19,751 nucleotides of DNA from an uncultured Spirochaetales bacterium (lineage in GTDB: Bacteria > UBP6 > UBA1177): positions 2,555 to 22,305 of the forward strand of contig CACZFE010000041.1 of the NCBI GenBank assembly GCA_902780365.1, written 5' to 3'. Positions 1-7,748 of the stretch are shown in pieces (positions within the stretch are counted from its first letter, which is position 1; each line of letters begins with the position of its first letter). Made by a program: the position numbers and the translations under genes. The notes under the pieces were generated by a model. That model was given only the letters and a program-made list of their open reading frames with translations. It searched no databases and was not told where the DNA came from.

Positions 1-1
1 T

Positions 2-853
2 ACCGATGTTCCGGATACCGATTCGCCTGATACGGACACTCCCGACACGGAATCTCCTGATGAGGATACCTCTGATACCGAAGCTCCGGAAGATACCTGC
101 TTCGCTGCTGAATTCAACGGAACCGACTCCAAAATCGAAATCCCTGCGAACGAGGCCTTGAATCTCGCTTCCGAAACATGGACGATAGAAGCTTGGATCA
201 AGCAGGCAGACGAGGATCTTAACGATAACAATGTTCCGATTGTCAGAAAAGGCACGGATACAAATTCTCCGGTATATCTTCTTACAGGATACAAAAAGCA
301 GAGCTATTCGTGGGGCTACAGTCTGATGGGTTATATCAGCTATTCATACACCTCTGAAATGGGTGGCGGCGGCTGGAATCCCGGTGGCGATGGAAATACC
401 CAGAGTGCCACGAACAACCCGAACGCAAGCAACGTGACCTATTCCGATGACTGGACTCATGTCGCATTGGTTCAGCAGAAGGAAGAGGATTCAAGCAACC
501 CGTGGCAGCAGGGAGAGAATTACAAACTTCTTCTTTTCCTGAACGGAAAACAGGTCGCGTCATCAGACTACAAGGCGAACAACATGAATGTGACTCCGAC
601 GGTCAACACGAACGACGAGCCGCTCGCAATTGGCGCTAACATCAATGCAAACTTCTTTTTCAAAGGTTTGATGGATTCAATAAAAATCTCGAACACGGCA
701 AAATACACAGCTGATTTTGAACCTGCGGCACTTTCCGCCGATCCTGAAACTGTCGCTTTCTGGGATTTTACCAACAATACCGATGATGGTTCTTCAAACG
801 GTCTTAACGGTATACCGGCCGGTATCACTTATGTGAACGACTGTAAAAAATAA
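2..853 (+). CDS. LamG/concanavalin A-like domain surface lipoprotein, 5'-truncated
   Basis: The open frame enters from the window edge and ends at TAA 851-853, so the N-terminus is missing. The visible part begins with a Thr/Asp/Pro/Ser/Glu spacer (DTDSPDTDTPDTE-like, to about base 95), then one LamG-like jelly-roll domain. Hallmarks are FNGTDSKIEI, the strand WTIEAWIKQ, DDWTHVALVQQ, LLLFLNGKQV, an MDSIKIS strand and VAFWDFTN near the end. One Cys at the domain entry (EDTC) and one three residues before the stop (NDCKK) bracket the domain and may pair. The ATG at 158 lies inside the domain and is not a real start. It is a tandem paralogue of the next gene, which has a lipobox, so this protein is probably also a lipoprotein (inference). 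LamG-like domains bind glycans or proteins outside the cell; no ligand can be read here. Confidence 0.85.
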   Translation, partial: TDVPDTDSPDTDTPDTESPDEDTSDTEAPEDTCFAAEFNGTDSKIEIPANEALNLASETWTIEAWIKQADEDLNDNNVPIVRKGTDTNSPVYLLTGYKKQSYSWGYSLMGYISYSYTSEMGGGGWNPGGDGNTQSATNNPNASNVTYSDDWTHVALVQQKEEDSSNPWQQGENYKLLLFLNGKQVASSDYKANNMNVTPTVNTNDEPLAIGANINANFFFKGLMDSIKISNTAKYTADFEPAALSADPETVAFWDFTNNTDDGSSNGLNGIPAGITYVNDCKK

Positions 854-890
854 GCCGGTTCAGGCAGTTCCATTTCCGCGATAAATAAAA

Positions 891-920
891 ACTACACAAA
901 TTTTTGCAAAGTTTTATAAT
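891..920 (+). promoter_or_regulatory. Weak candidate promoter before the second LamG lipoprotein
   Basis: A perfect TATAAT lies at 915-920. Eighteen bases upstream, ACTACA at 891-896 matches TTGACA only in its last three bases. The predicted start near 927 leaves a leader of about 30 bases ending in AAAGGAG. The -10 box is convincing and the -35 is not. The other 854-956 sequence shows no terminator or other feature. Confidence 0.3.
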
Positions 921-956
921 GATATGTTGAGAGTTTTTTTATGAAAGGAGATAGTT

Positions 957-2099
957 ATGAAATTATTTAATGTGCTGGCTCTGGTCAGCTTCTTCTTTTT
1001 CCTGATCAGCTGCGATGACGGCGTTACAAGATTTATTCCGGTCGACGAAACCGGCGACGGCTCGGAAATTACCGGTGACACGGAAAACCCCGATTCAGGA
1101 GATACGACAAATCCAGATACTGGAGATACCGAAAATCCTGACACGACACCAGATCCTGCGGATTCCGACAGTCCCGACACGACACCAGATCCTGCGGATT
1201 CCGACAGTCCCGATACGACACCTGATCCTGCGGATTCCGACAGTCCCGATACGACACCGGATCCTGCGGATTCCGACAGTCCCGATACGACACCGGATCC
1301 TGCAGATTCCGACAGTCCCGATACTGACTCTCCGGACACCGATTCTCCGGACACCGATTCTCCGGATACCGATTCTCCGGATACCGATATCCCGGACAGT
1401 GATAATCCTGATACAGGAAATCCTGAAGACACCTGCTATGCGGCTGTTTTCAACGGAACCGATTCGAAAATCGAAGTCGCTCACAACAATCTGTTAAATC
1501 TTAAATTGGATGCATGGACAATCGAAGCGTGGTTCAAACAGCCGTCCGCAGCAGATTCGGACAATCCTCTCGTAGGTAAGAAAAGTAACAGTTCCTACAC
1601 TTATTCACTTTCCCCTTATTACACTACTAAAACAAGCAACTGGGGACAGCAGACAACAACTGCAATGAAAGGAAGTGCTTCTTATGGGTGGTTGGGTACT
1701 GTTTCAGTCGAAGTTACGAGTCTTTCGAATTCAGGCAACTGGACTCACATCGCTCTTGTTCAGACCATGTCGGGTTCTTTGTTGAAAAAGCCGAAACTTA
1801 CTATTTACATCGACGGAAAAAAGGTGAAAGAGTCTGAGAGTAATTCCCAGTCAAATTCAGTTTCAATATCAACATCGGATGACATTCTTCTTATCGGAAA
1901 ATCTTTTAACGGTTCAATCGACTCGATCAGAATTTCGAATACCGCCAAATATTCGAACACATTCACTCCGGCACCGCTTAAAGCCGAAAACGACACGGTC
2001 GCTTTCTGGGATTTCACAAACAACGCGAACGATGCTACGGCAAACGCTCTTAACGGCACGGCTACGAATGTAACCTATACCAACGACTGCAAAAAATAG
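957..2099 (+). CDS. LamG/concanavalin A-like domain lipoprotein with acidic repeat spacer
   Basis: The 380-aa product has a lipoprotein signal peptide: a hydrophobic run over residues 4-16, then LISC with the lipidated Cys at 19. The start is well placed, with AAAGGAG seven bases upstream of the ATG. Residues about 20-157 are a Pro/Asp/Ser/Thr-rich spacer holding five DTTPDPADSDSP units and then DTDSP units. One LamG-like domain follows: FNGTDSKIEV, WTIEAWFKQ, NWTHIALVQ, LTIYIDGKKV, SIDSIRIS, VAFWDFTN. It is framed by Cys in EDTC and in the C-terminal NDCKK. The residue after the lipid Cys is Asp, which in E. coli retains lipoproteins in the inner membrane; that rule may not hold in this lineage. 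It is a close paralogue of the preceding gene, most similar in the last 60 residues. The role is probably a surface adhesin or glycan-binding protein (inference). Confidence 0.88.
   Translation: MKLFNVLALVSFFFFLISCDDGVTRFIPVDETGDGSEITGDTENPDSGDTTNPDTGDTENPDTTPDPADSDSPDTTPDPADSDSPDTTPDPADSDSPDTTPDPADSDSPDTTPDPADSDSPDTDSPDTDSPDTDSPDTDSPDTDIPDSDNPDTGNPEDTCYAAVFNGTDSKIEVAHNNLLNLKLDAWTIEAWFKQPSAADSDNPLVGKKSNSSYTYSLSPYYTTKTSNWGQQTTTAMKGSASYGWLGTVSVEVTSLSNSGNWTHIALVQTMSGSLLKKPKLTIYIDGKKVKESESNSQSNSVSISTSDDILLIGKSFNGSIDSIRISNTAKYSNTFTPAPLKAENDTVAFWDFTNNANDATANALNGTATNVTYTNDCKK
1140..1319 (+). repeat. Five 36-bp in-frame tandem repeats (DTTPDPADSDSP)
   Basis: Five consecutive 36-bp units start at 1140, 1176, 1212, 1248 and 1284. 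Units 1 and 2 are identical. Units 4 and 5 differ by one base. The remaining differences are single silent changes. Near identity at DNA level, not only in protein, points to recent expansion by slippage or unequal crossover. Whole-unit gain or loss would stay in frame and only change spacer length. Confidence 0.95.
1320..1394 (+). repeat. Five 15-bp in-frame tandem repeats (DTDSP/DTDIP)
   Basis: Directly after the 36-bp array come five 15-bp units at 1320, 1335, 1350, 1365 and 1380, consensus GAYACCGATTCTCCG. They encode DTDSP four times and then DTDIP. The truncated upstream paralogue carries a more degenerate spacer of the same type. Confidence 0.92.
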
Positions 2100-2152
2100 C
2101 TTTCTGCTGATTTAAAAGTTTCTTTTTATACCACGTTAAATCATAATTTTCC

Positions 2153-2180
2153 TTTACTATGTAGCGGTAATTTGTATAAT
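2153..2180 (+). promoter_or_regulatory. Candidate sigma70-type promoter for dnaX
   Basis: TTTACT at 2153-2158 and a perfect TATAAT at 2175-2180 are separated by 16 bases. Transcription would start near 2187, giving a very short leader whose first bases carry the GGAGG ribosome site. I see no terminator hairpin between 2100 and this promoter. Confidence 0.5.
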
Positions 2181-2192
2181 TCCGCGCTTTTC

Positions 2193-2197
2193 GGAGG
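2193..2197 (+). promoter_or_regulatory. Ribosome binding site that decides the dnaX start
   Basis: GGAGG at 2193-2197 lies five bases before ATG 2203, an ideal spacing. The in-frame GTG at 2197 overlaps this site and has no site of its own, so the shorter ATG form (MAYQVVARKW) is preferred. Confidence 0.75.
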
Positions 2198-2202
2198 TGA
2201 AA

Positions 2203-3855
2203 ATGGCTTATCAGGTTGTTGCGAGAAAATGGCGTCCTCAGCGTTTTGACGAAGTTGTGGGGCAGGATCACGTCACATCGACTTTGAAGTACGCGATACT
2301 TAACAACAGAACTGCGCCGGTTTATCTTTTTACAGGTATCCGCGGAACGGGAAAGACGACTCTGGCGAGAATTCTTGTGAAGGCGCTGAACTGCACCGAT
2401 CTGCAGGCTGACGGTGAACCTTGCAACAAGTGCGAATGCTGCCGTGAAATCTCCGAAGGAAGGAGTCCGGATGTGGTCGAAATCGACGGTGCTTCGAACA
2501 ACTCGGTCGACGATGTCCGCGATATCAAGGAGAATATTTCCTATTCGCCGGTAAAATCGAAGTTTAAAGTCTATATCATCGACGAAGTCCACATGCTGAG
2601 CAAATCGGCGTTCAACGCACTTCTCAAAACTCTTGAAGAGCCGCCTGCTCACAGTGTTTTTATCCTTGCAACGACAGATCCGCAGAAGATCCCGACAACG
2701 GTTCTCAGCCGCTGCCAGAGATACGATCTGAAACGTCTCTCTCTTGATGATGTAGCTAAACAGCTTGCCAAAATTCTTGACGCAGAGCAGCGCCAGTACG
2801 ACATGGAAGCTCTTTATGCCATCGCCAGGGAAGGCGAGGGGAGCATGCGCGACAGCCAGACGATCCTCGAGCAGCTTGTCACTTTCGGCGGAGGTAAGGT
2901 GACTGAGTCTGAAATTTCAATGATTTTAGGTGCTTCCGATAAAAAACAGCTTCGTGGTATAATTGAGTCCATTGCAAAACACGATTCTGTTGCCGCGGTA
3001 ACTTTTGCCCGTGACATTTATAAAAACGGAAAATCGATTGAAAAGGCTTCACGCGACATCCTTTCTCTTCTTCACGGAATACTTCTTTTCAGCGAGCTTG
3101 GAAACGGCAGTTTCATTGAGGCTCCGGCGGAAGAGCTTGAATGGATAAAATCCTGCTCCCAGCTTGCCTCTACTCCTGACTGGACGCGTCTTTTCCGTTT
3201 CTGGAACGGTGAATATGAAGGGATAAAAAGTTCCGATTTCGCACTTATGCTTTTTGAAGTCGCCGTAATCACTGCATGTTCTTTCCCGACGATGAACGAT
3301 TTCAGAAGTTTTGCCAAAAATATATCGTCCGCTGCTTCAGCTATGACTCAGAACGTACAGGTTGCTGAAAAAAAAACAGCTGAACCTCTGAAAAGTGTCC
3401 AAAATCAGCCGCAAATACAAGCCAAGACGGAAAAAAGACCGCTTGACGTAGAAAATGAGAATATTGCCGGAAAACCGGTTGAAAATTCTGTGAAAGAGGA
3501 GCTCTGGCGTGATTTTGCCGCAACTTTCAAGGATAAAGATGCGTTTTTATACGGCAGACTTATGAGTTTGCCCTATATTGAAGACGAAAAAAGCGTTTCA
3601 GTGACTATAACAACGACTCTCAACTCGGACGGAGACGGATTCTCAAAGCGTCTGAAGACTCTTTTTGACAATTTTGTGCAAGGCCGGAAGGAGTTTTCGG
3701 TTGACTTTAAAAAAGGCGGGGAATCGATATTTACAGAGGATGAACTTCGACGCATGGAGGATATGGAACGGCGCAAAAAAGAGATGACAGAAAGCGGCGC
3801 TGTTAAGACCGCGCTTGAAATGGGTTTTGAAATAAAAGGTGTCTTTGCGGAATGA
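2203..3855 (+). CDS. dnaX: DNA polymerase III subunits gamma/tau
   Basis: This is the AAA+ ATPase of the replicative clamp loader, 550 aa. It opens with the family N-terminus MAYQVVARKWRP. Walker A is GIRGTGKT at residues 45-52. Four zinc ligands, Cys 64, 74, 77 and 80, match the family's zinc module. Walker B is DEVH at 127-130, and the SRC motif with its sensor arginine is at 169-171. Domains I-III run to about residue 370. A Lys/Glu/Gln-rich linker follows (about 375-425), then a domain of about 120 residues that in tau contacts helicase and polymerase. A run of nine A at 3368-3376 falls in the linker, and both other frames stop at once, suggesting a short gamma form of about 393 aa. The stop TGA 3853-3855 overlaps the next ATG, so the two genes are probably translationally coupled. 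Confidence 0.96.
   Translation: MAYQVVARKWRPQRFDEVVGQDHVTSTLKYAILNNRTAPVYLFTGIRGTGKTTLARILVKALNCTDLQADGEPCNKCECCREISEGRSPDVVEIDGASNNSVDDVRDIKENISYSPVKSKFKVYIIDEVHMLSKSAFNALLKTLEEPPAHSVFILATTDPQKIPTTVLSRCQRYDLKRLSLDDVAKQLAKILDAEQRQYDMEALYAIAREGEGSMRDSQTILEQLVTFGGGKVTESEISMILGASDKKQLRGIIESIAKHDSVAAVTFARDIYKNGKSIEKASRDILSLLHGILLFSELGNGSFIEAPAEELEWIKSCSQLASTPDWTRLFRFWNGEYEGIKSSDFALMLFEVAVITACSFPTMNDFRSFAKNISSAASAMTQNVQVAEKKTAEPLKSVQNQPQIQAKTEKRPLDVENENIAGKPVENSVKEELWRDFAATFKDKDAFLYGRLMSLPYIEDEKSVSVTITTTLNSDGDGFSKRLKTLFDNFVQGRKEFSVDFKKGGESIFTEDELRRMEDMERRKKEMTESGAVKTALEMGFEIKGVFAE
3368..3391 (+). promoter_or_regulatory. dnaX: Candidate slippage/frameshift site making a short gamma form of DnaX
   Basis: Nine A at 3368-3376 encode the end of Glu389, Lys390, Lys391 and the first base of Thr392. 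Adding one A (or a -1 ribosomal shift) gives Asn-Ser and then TGA at 3381-3383. Losing one A (or a +1 shift) gives Gln-Leu-Asn-Leu and then TGA at 3389-3391. Either way the product ends at 393-395 residues, just past domain III, where gamma ends in organisms known to make it. No strong downstream stem-loop is evident, which fits slippage at the A-run (as in Thermus dnaX) better than the E. coli stimulated shift. Use of this site is inferred. Confidence 0.5.
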
Positions 3856-5984
3856 AAAACAAGAAATTTCTCGCTTTTATCCCTGCAACTCTCTTTCTGC
3901 TGATGTTTTTTTTCTGGGGGACTCGTGGCAGGTTCTGGACTGTTTTCACCGCGTTCTATCCGCGTTTTCACATAATTTTTATCGTTTCGGCGTTAGTATT
4001 TTTCCTTTTGGGAAGGTTCGCTTGTGACAAATCTTTAAAATTCTTCGATTTTTTTGTTGAAAAACGATATCTTATATTTCCGTTTTTAGGATTTCTTTTT
4101 CCTGCGCTTATTGCAGTTTTTGTCTTTGATTCTATTCCGCATGTTATTGATGCGAGCCACTTCCTCTGGACGGCGCGCGTTTTCATCGAAACGGGGCACT
4201 TCCACCTTCCCGAAAGTGAGCTTTACGAATACTACCAGAACACTTTCAACGTTCATATAAACGGGCGTTTTTTTTCGCTTTTTCTGCCTGGATTCTCGAT
4301 TTTTCTTGCTCCTTTCGAGTTCTTGGGGATTTCACAGCTTTTCACCCCGCTCTGCAACGGGATTGCTGTGCTTCTGCTCGGAAAAATAGCTGAAAGACAG
4401 TTCGATGCGAAGACTTCGTTCTTTGCGATGTTCTTCGCTCTTTTCAGCTCGTTCTATCTTTTTATGGGTGCTTCATATATGACGCATCCGTTCAATCTTA
4501 TGCTTACTCTGCTCACGATTTATCTTGTGATGATATCGGGGAACAGGAAGTTATTTCTTATTCTTGCCGGGCTTGCGAGCGCGTGGACGCTTTTCATCCG
4601 TCCGCAGAACGCATTCTTTGTCTATATCGGAGTGCTGATTCTCATGTTCTCAAAGAAGATGAAGTTCAAAAGTGCGGTGTTTTTCACTCTTCCGTTCCTT
4701 TTCATCGGTTTTCTGCTCATGTTCTACAACTGGTTCTACACCGGAAATCCGATGCTTTTCCCGCAGGATGTCTATTTTTTCATTCGCGAACCTTATAAAT
4801 TCTGCCACAGAATGGGGTTCGGAAAAGGGTGCCCGAACACCGAAGGCGACTTTCTGCCGGATGCCGGACTCACTCCGCAGTATGCTTTCTGGGTCTCATT
4901 CGCAAGACTCACGCTGCTCAATTTCAACCTTGTAGGTCATCCGCTTATTTTTGTATTTTTGATAGTCTCTTTCTTCTACTCATTTAGAAAAAGTCTGGAA
5001 ATATCAATGTTTTTTATGATATTTTTTGTCGGATACTTCTTCTTTTATCTGTCAGGGAACCTTTTCGGACCGAGATATTTTTCGGAAGTTGCGTCGTTGC
5101 TTCTGATTCCGTGCGGATTCGCGTTTTTTTCAATAGTCGATTCGGTGAAAAAGTGGGCAAAACCGCTTGTGATCGCTCTTCCGGCGGCAATCTTCCTTTT
5201 TCTTGCAACAACTATCATGCCGCCTTTCCTTACAAGTTTTTCAGATGCTTTCTGGTCTACGGACAGGGAAATAGAGCATGCGATAGAAAGAGAAGGAATC
5301 GAAAACAGCATCGTTTTTGTTCCGCCTCTTTACGGCAGTGTTTTTCTTAATCTGATGAAAAAACCTCCTTACGATGACCGCGGCAACCTGATCCTGATTG
5401 ATTCGGGCGAGGAAAACTTCTATGCAACGGCATATTTTATGGAAAAGAAGCCTTTTGACGGTGCATATATAATTGATTACTACCCGAAACTTGCCGACAA
5501 GACTTCGGTTACGCCGCTTTTCGAGGCGACACGGGGAAAAATGATATTCGAATTCGAGAACAAGCGTCTTCCGATCACAGGCGAACCGGACTACGGCGTG
5601 AACTTCTCGATGAGCGAGGAAGAAAACAAAAAATTCTATCCCGTCAAGGAACTTTCGGTATTTGTTTCGAACGAAGCTGTTTTCGCGGTGCGTTTTGATG
5701 AACTGACAGAAAAAAGCTACTACGATTTCACGCATCCGATAATCGAGGAAGGTGAGTACGAGTTCAACCTTTTCTACGTTGCTGACAAGTGCGGAACAGA
5801 TGCTGCACTTTTTATTGACGGGAAGAATGTCGGAACGTTCTCATCGAAATCGCAGTTCCAGGAAAGACGCGTGTTTTCGATAAACCACCGTTTTTCAAAA
5901 GGAAACCACGTCTTCAAAATTGTTCCGAAAAGCGGGAATTCGTGCCTGATGCTTGATTCGGTCGAGGCTGAAATAGTCGACTGA
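3852..5984 (+). CDS. GT-C fold membrane glycosyltransferase with C-terminal soluble domain
   Basis: The 710-aa protein has about 10-12 hydrophobic segments within residues 1-455. The large loop after the first segments carries Asp100 in IDASHFLWTARV, placed like the catalytic acidic residue of GT-C (PMT/ArnT-like) enzymes. A FGPRYF motif at 405-410 is typical of this superfamily. Such enzymes move sugars from polyprenyl-phosphate donors onto acceptors on the outer face of the inner membrane. Residues about 465-710 are soluble and end in a beta-rich stretch (EYEFNLFYVA, DAALFIDGKNVGTF, GNHVFKIVP) that resembles a carbohydrate-binding jelly roll (weak inference). The start ATG overlaps the dnaX stop (ATGA). 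The gene faces the NSS transporter tail to tail, with 14 bases between the stops and no visible terminator. Two T8 runs (3906-3913, 4268-4275) encode Phe pairs. Donor and acceptor are unknown. Confidence 0.75.
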   Translation: MKNKKFLAFIPATLFLLMFFFWGTRGRFWTVFTAFYPRFHIIFIVSALVFFLLGRFACDKSLKFFDFFVEKRYLIFPFLGFLFPALIAVFVFDSIPHVIDASHFLWTARVFIETGHFHLPESELYEYYQNTFNVHINGRFFSLFLPGFSIFLAPFEFLGISQLFTPLCNGIAVLLLGKIAERQFDAKTSFFAMFFALFSSFYLFMGASYMTHPFNLMLTLLTIYLVMISGNRKLFLILAGLASAWTLFIRPQNAFFVYIGVLILMFSKKMKFKSAVFFTLPFLFIGFLLMFYNWFYTGNPMLFPQDVYFFIREPYKFCHRMGFGKGCPNTEGDFLPDAGLTPQYAFWVSFARLTLLNFNLVGHPLIFVFLIVSFFYSFRKSLEISMFFMIFFVGYFFFYLSGNLFGPRYFSEVASLLLIPCGFAFFSIVDSVKKWAKPLVIALPAAIFLFLATTIMPPFLTSFSDAFWSTDREIEHAIEREGIENSIVFVPPLYGSVFLNLMKKPPYDDRGNLILIDSGEENFYATAYFMEKKPFDGAYIIDYYPKLADKTSVTPLFEATRGKMIFEFENKRLPITGEPDYGVNFSMSEEENKKFYPVKELSVFVSNEAVFAVRFDELTEKSYYDFTHPIIEEGEYEFNLFYVADKCGTDAALFIDGKNVGTFSSKSQFQERRVFSINHRFSKGNHVFKIVPKSGNSCLMLDSVEAEIVD

Positions 5985-5998
5985 TATATCTGAAATTA

Positions 5999-7309
5999 TT
6001 AGAATAATCCGATTTCTCTAAGGAAAATAACCAGCAAAAGCAGCGGTGCAACATATTTTGCAGCAAAAAGAAGTATTTTATTGATCGGTTTTGAGCCGAT
6101 TTCTGCATATTTCTGCTCATTCGATATAGCCCATGCGAAAACGAGAGCTGTAGCGAGACCGCCGAGCGGAAGCATATAGCAGGATGAGATTTTGTCGAAA
6201 ATATCGAGAAAAGGAACTCCGCCGATATTCCATGACGAGACTGCAGAAAGGATCCCGAGTGCCCAGATTAGTGTCCCCATTATCAGGATCGCTTTTATTC
6301 TTGAGCACTTGTATTCGTCGGCAACAAACGAAACCGCGACTTCGAGAAGAGAGATCGCACTGGTTATCGCGGCAAAAAGGACAAGAGCGAAAAAGGCAAT
6401 GGAAACTATGTGACCGCCCGGCATCTTCGCGAAAAGTACTGGAAGAGTTTTAAAAATGAGTCCTGGTCCCGCGCTTGGTTCAAGCCCGTTGGAAAAGACT
6501 ATCGGGAAAATTACAAGCCCAGCCATAAAGGCGATAAGCGTATCTATCGAAGCGATCTGGATCGCGGATTTCGTGATGTTGACATCGCCCTTGAGGTAAC
6601 TTCCGTAGGTTATCATGGCTCCCATTCCGAGCGAAAGCGTGAAAAACGAAGTTCCGAGAGCTTCAAGCAGCGATCCGCCCGTCACTTTTGAAAAATCTGG
6701 GTAGGTGAGGAAATGCCACGCATCTTTCATTCCGTCGAGAGTCAGCGAGTAGCAGACGAGGACAATAAGAAGTATTCCGAGAGTCGGCATGAGTATCTTG
6801 CTTGCCTTTTCTATACCTTTCATAACGCCTTTCATAAGGATCAGCATGACAGTGACCATGACAAAAGTATGCCACGCGATATTGAGCCACGGAGTAGCGT
6901 TCAAATGGTCGAAAATTGTGCTGATTTCGGTTTCAGTGCCGGAAAATCCGCGGAAACTGAGCATGAGATAATGGCAGATCCAGCCTGTAATTACCGAATA
7001 ATACGAAAGAATTATGATTCCGCACAAAACTCCGGCGTATCCGATTGGAGAAAACGGAACTTTTCCTTTCTGGAAAAATCTGAAAGCTCCGACAGGGTTG
7101 AGCTGGCTCTTTTTCCCGATGTAGATTTCGGTGATAAGTATCGGAATTCCCACAAGAATTATGCATGCAAGATAAATCAGTATGAATGCGCCGCCGCCGT
7201 TTTTACCGACAACATAAGGAAATTTCCAGATGTTTCCGAGTCCGACAGCGCTGCCTACTGCCGCTAAAATGAAACCGAGTTTGTTGCCCCAATGACCTCT
7301 TGAAGACAT
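5999..7309 (-). CDS. Sodium-dependent transporter, NSS (SNF) family
   Basis: The 436-aa inner-membrane protein begins with the family signature: WGNKLGFILAAVGSAVGLG, then NIWKFPYVVGKNGGGAF across the unwound TM1 that forms the sodium and substrate site in LeuT/MhsT. At this length it probably has 11 transmembrane helices, as many bacterial members do. It is expected to import an amino acid or related amine with sodium; the substrate cannot be told from sequence alone. The start is firm: AGGAGG (complement of 7315-7320) lies five bases before the ATG. It follows rnpB on the same strand with about 73 bases between. A TATAAA in that gap (complement of 7361-7366) could be a -10 box, but no good -35 accompanies it, so read-through from rnpB is also possible. 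Confidence 0.92.
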   Translation of the reverse strand: MSSRGHWGNKLGFILAAVGSAVGLGNIWKFPYVVGKNGGGAFILIYLACIILVGIPILITEIYIGKKSQLNPVGAFRFFQKGKVPFSPIGYAGVLCGIIILSYYSVITGWICHYLMLSFRGFSGTETEISTIFDHLNATPWLNIAWHTFVMVTVMLILMKGVMKGIEKASKILMPTLGILLIVLVCYSLTLDGMKDAWHFLTYPDFSKVTGGSLLEALGTSFFTLSLGMGAMITYGSYLKGDVNITKSAIQIASIDTLIAFMAGLVIFPIVFSNGLEPSAGPGLIFKTLPVLFAKMPGGHIVSIAFFALVLFAAITSAISLLEVAVSFVADEYKCSRIKAILIMGTLIWALGILSAVSSWNIGGVPFLDIFDKISSCYMLPLGGLATALVFAWAISNEQKYAEIGSKPINKILLFAAKYVAPLLLLVIFLREIGLF

Positions 7310-7382
7310 CAGCTCCTCCTTTGAGTTGAGTTAACATAAAGCGTTCCTGCTGCAATGAACTTTATATGTTTTGGAAGTGGAG

Positions 7383-7733
7383 AAAAAGTAGCACATAAGC
7401 CGGATTCTGTTTTATCCAGTCATTCATCTGGAATTGCAGTTGCCTGCAATCTCAAGCGGTCAACCCGAATGCGTCGGATGGGCGATCCTTATCTGCCGCA
7501 GCAGATGGCATTTCTATTAGACCTTGCTCCGAGGGGGGTTTGCCGTGCGGGCCGCGTCGCCGTGACCCCGGTGGGCTCTTACTCCGCCTTTTCACCTTTT
7601 CCTGAGCAAGTCAGGTAGTTTATTTTCTGTTGCACTTTCCGTAGCATCACTACTCCTGGCCGTTAGCCAGCCCTCTGCCCTGAAGAGTCCGGACTTTCCT
7701 CTGAAAAATCAGCGACTGGAAGTGCTACTTTTT
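7383..7733 (-). ncRNA. rnpB: RNase P RNA, bacterial type A
   Basis: This is the catalytic RNA that removes 5' leaders from tRNA precursors. Read on the minus strand it has the conserved 5' block GAGGAAAGTCCGGAC (complement of 7687-7701) and the conserved 3' block ACAGAATCCGGCTTAT (complement of 7395-7410), which form the P4 core. Ends are set by a 12-bp P1 helix: bases 7722-7733 (AAAAAGTAGCAC in the RNA) pair with 7383-7394 (GTGCTACTTTTT). Length is about 351 nt, normal for type A. The GGCTAACGGCC block (about 7658-7668) fits the P3-P5 region. It lies 15 bases beyond the zinc-ribbon gene stop. I found no separate promoter with good boxes and no classical terminator after the 3' end, so exact termini may differ by a few bases. 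Confidence 0.96.
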
Positions 7734-7748
7734 CACAAAATAAAAGAA

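Noticed and set aside
1140..1394. Regular repeats as a CRISPR array
   Set aside because: Units are contiguous with no unique spacers and keep a protein reading frame.
914..1432. Long minus-strand frame with repeated SVSGESVSGE-like units
   Set aside because: It is the antisense shadow of the tandem repeats in the plus-strand lipoprotein; it has no ribosome site and the repeat units are explained by the sense reading.
1015..1497. Plus-strand frame with repeated RHQILRIPTVP units
   Set aside because: It is the shifted frame of the same 36-bp repeats inside the lipoprotein gene, without its own start signals.
3906..4275. Two T8 runs in the GT-C glycosyltransferase as phase-variation tracts
   Set aside because: Similar T7-T8 runs occur in the flippase gene and come from Phe TTT pairs in membrane segments; eight bases is short and no variation is visible, so it is not claimed.
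5985..5998. Terminator between the convergent glycosyltransferase and transporter genes
   Set aside because: Only 14 bases separate the stops and no inverted repeat with a T run is present.
7355..7618. 87-codon plus-strand frame
   Set aside because: It lies across the RNase P RNA gene, whose conserved blocks and P1 pairing account for the sequence.
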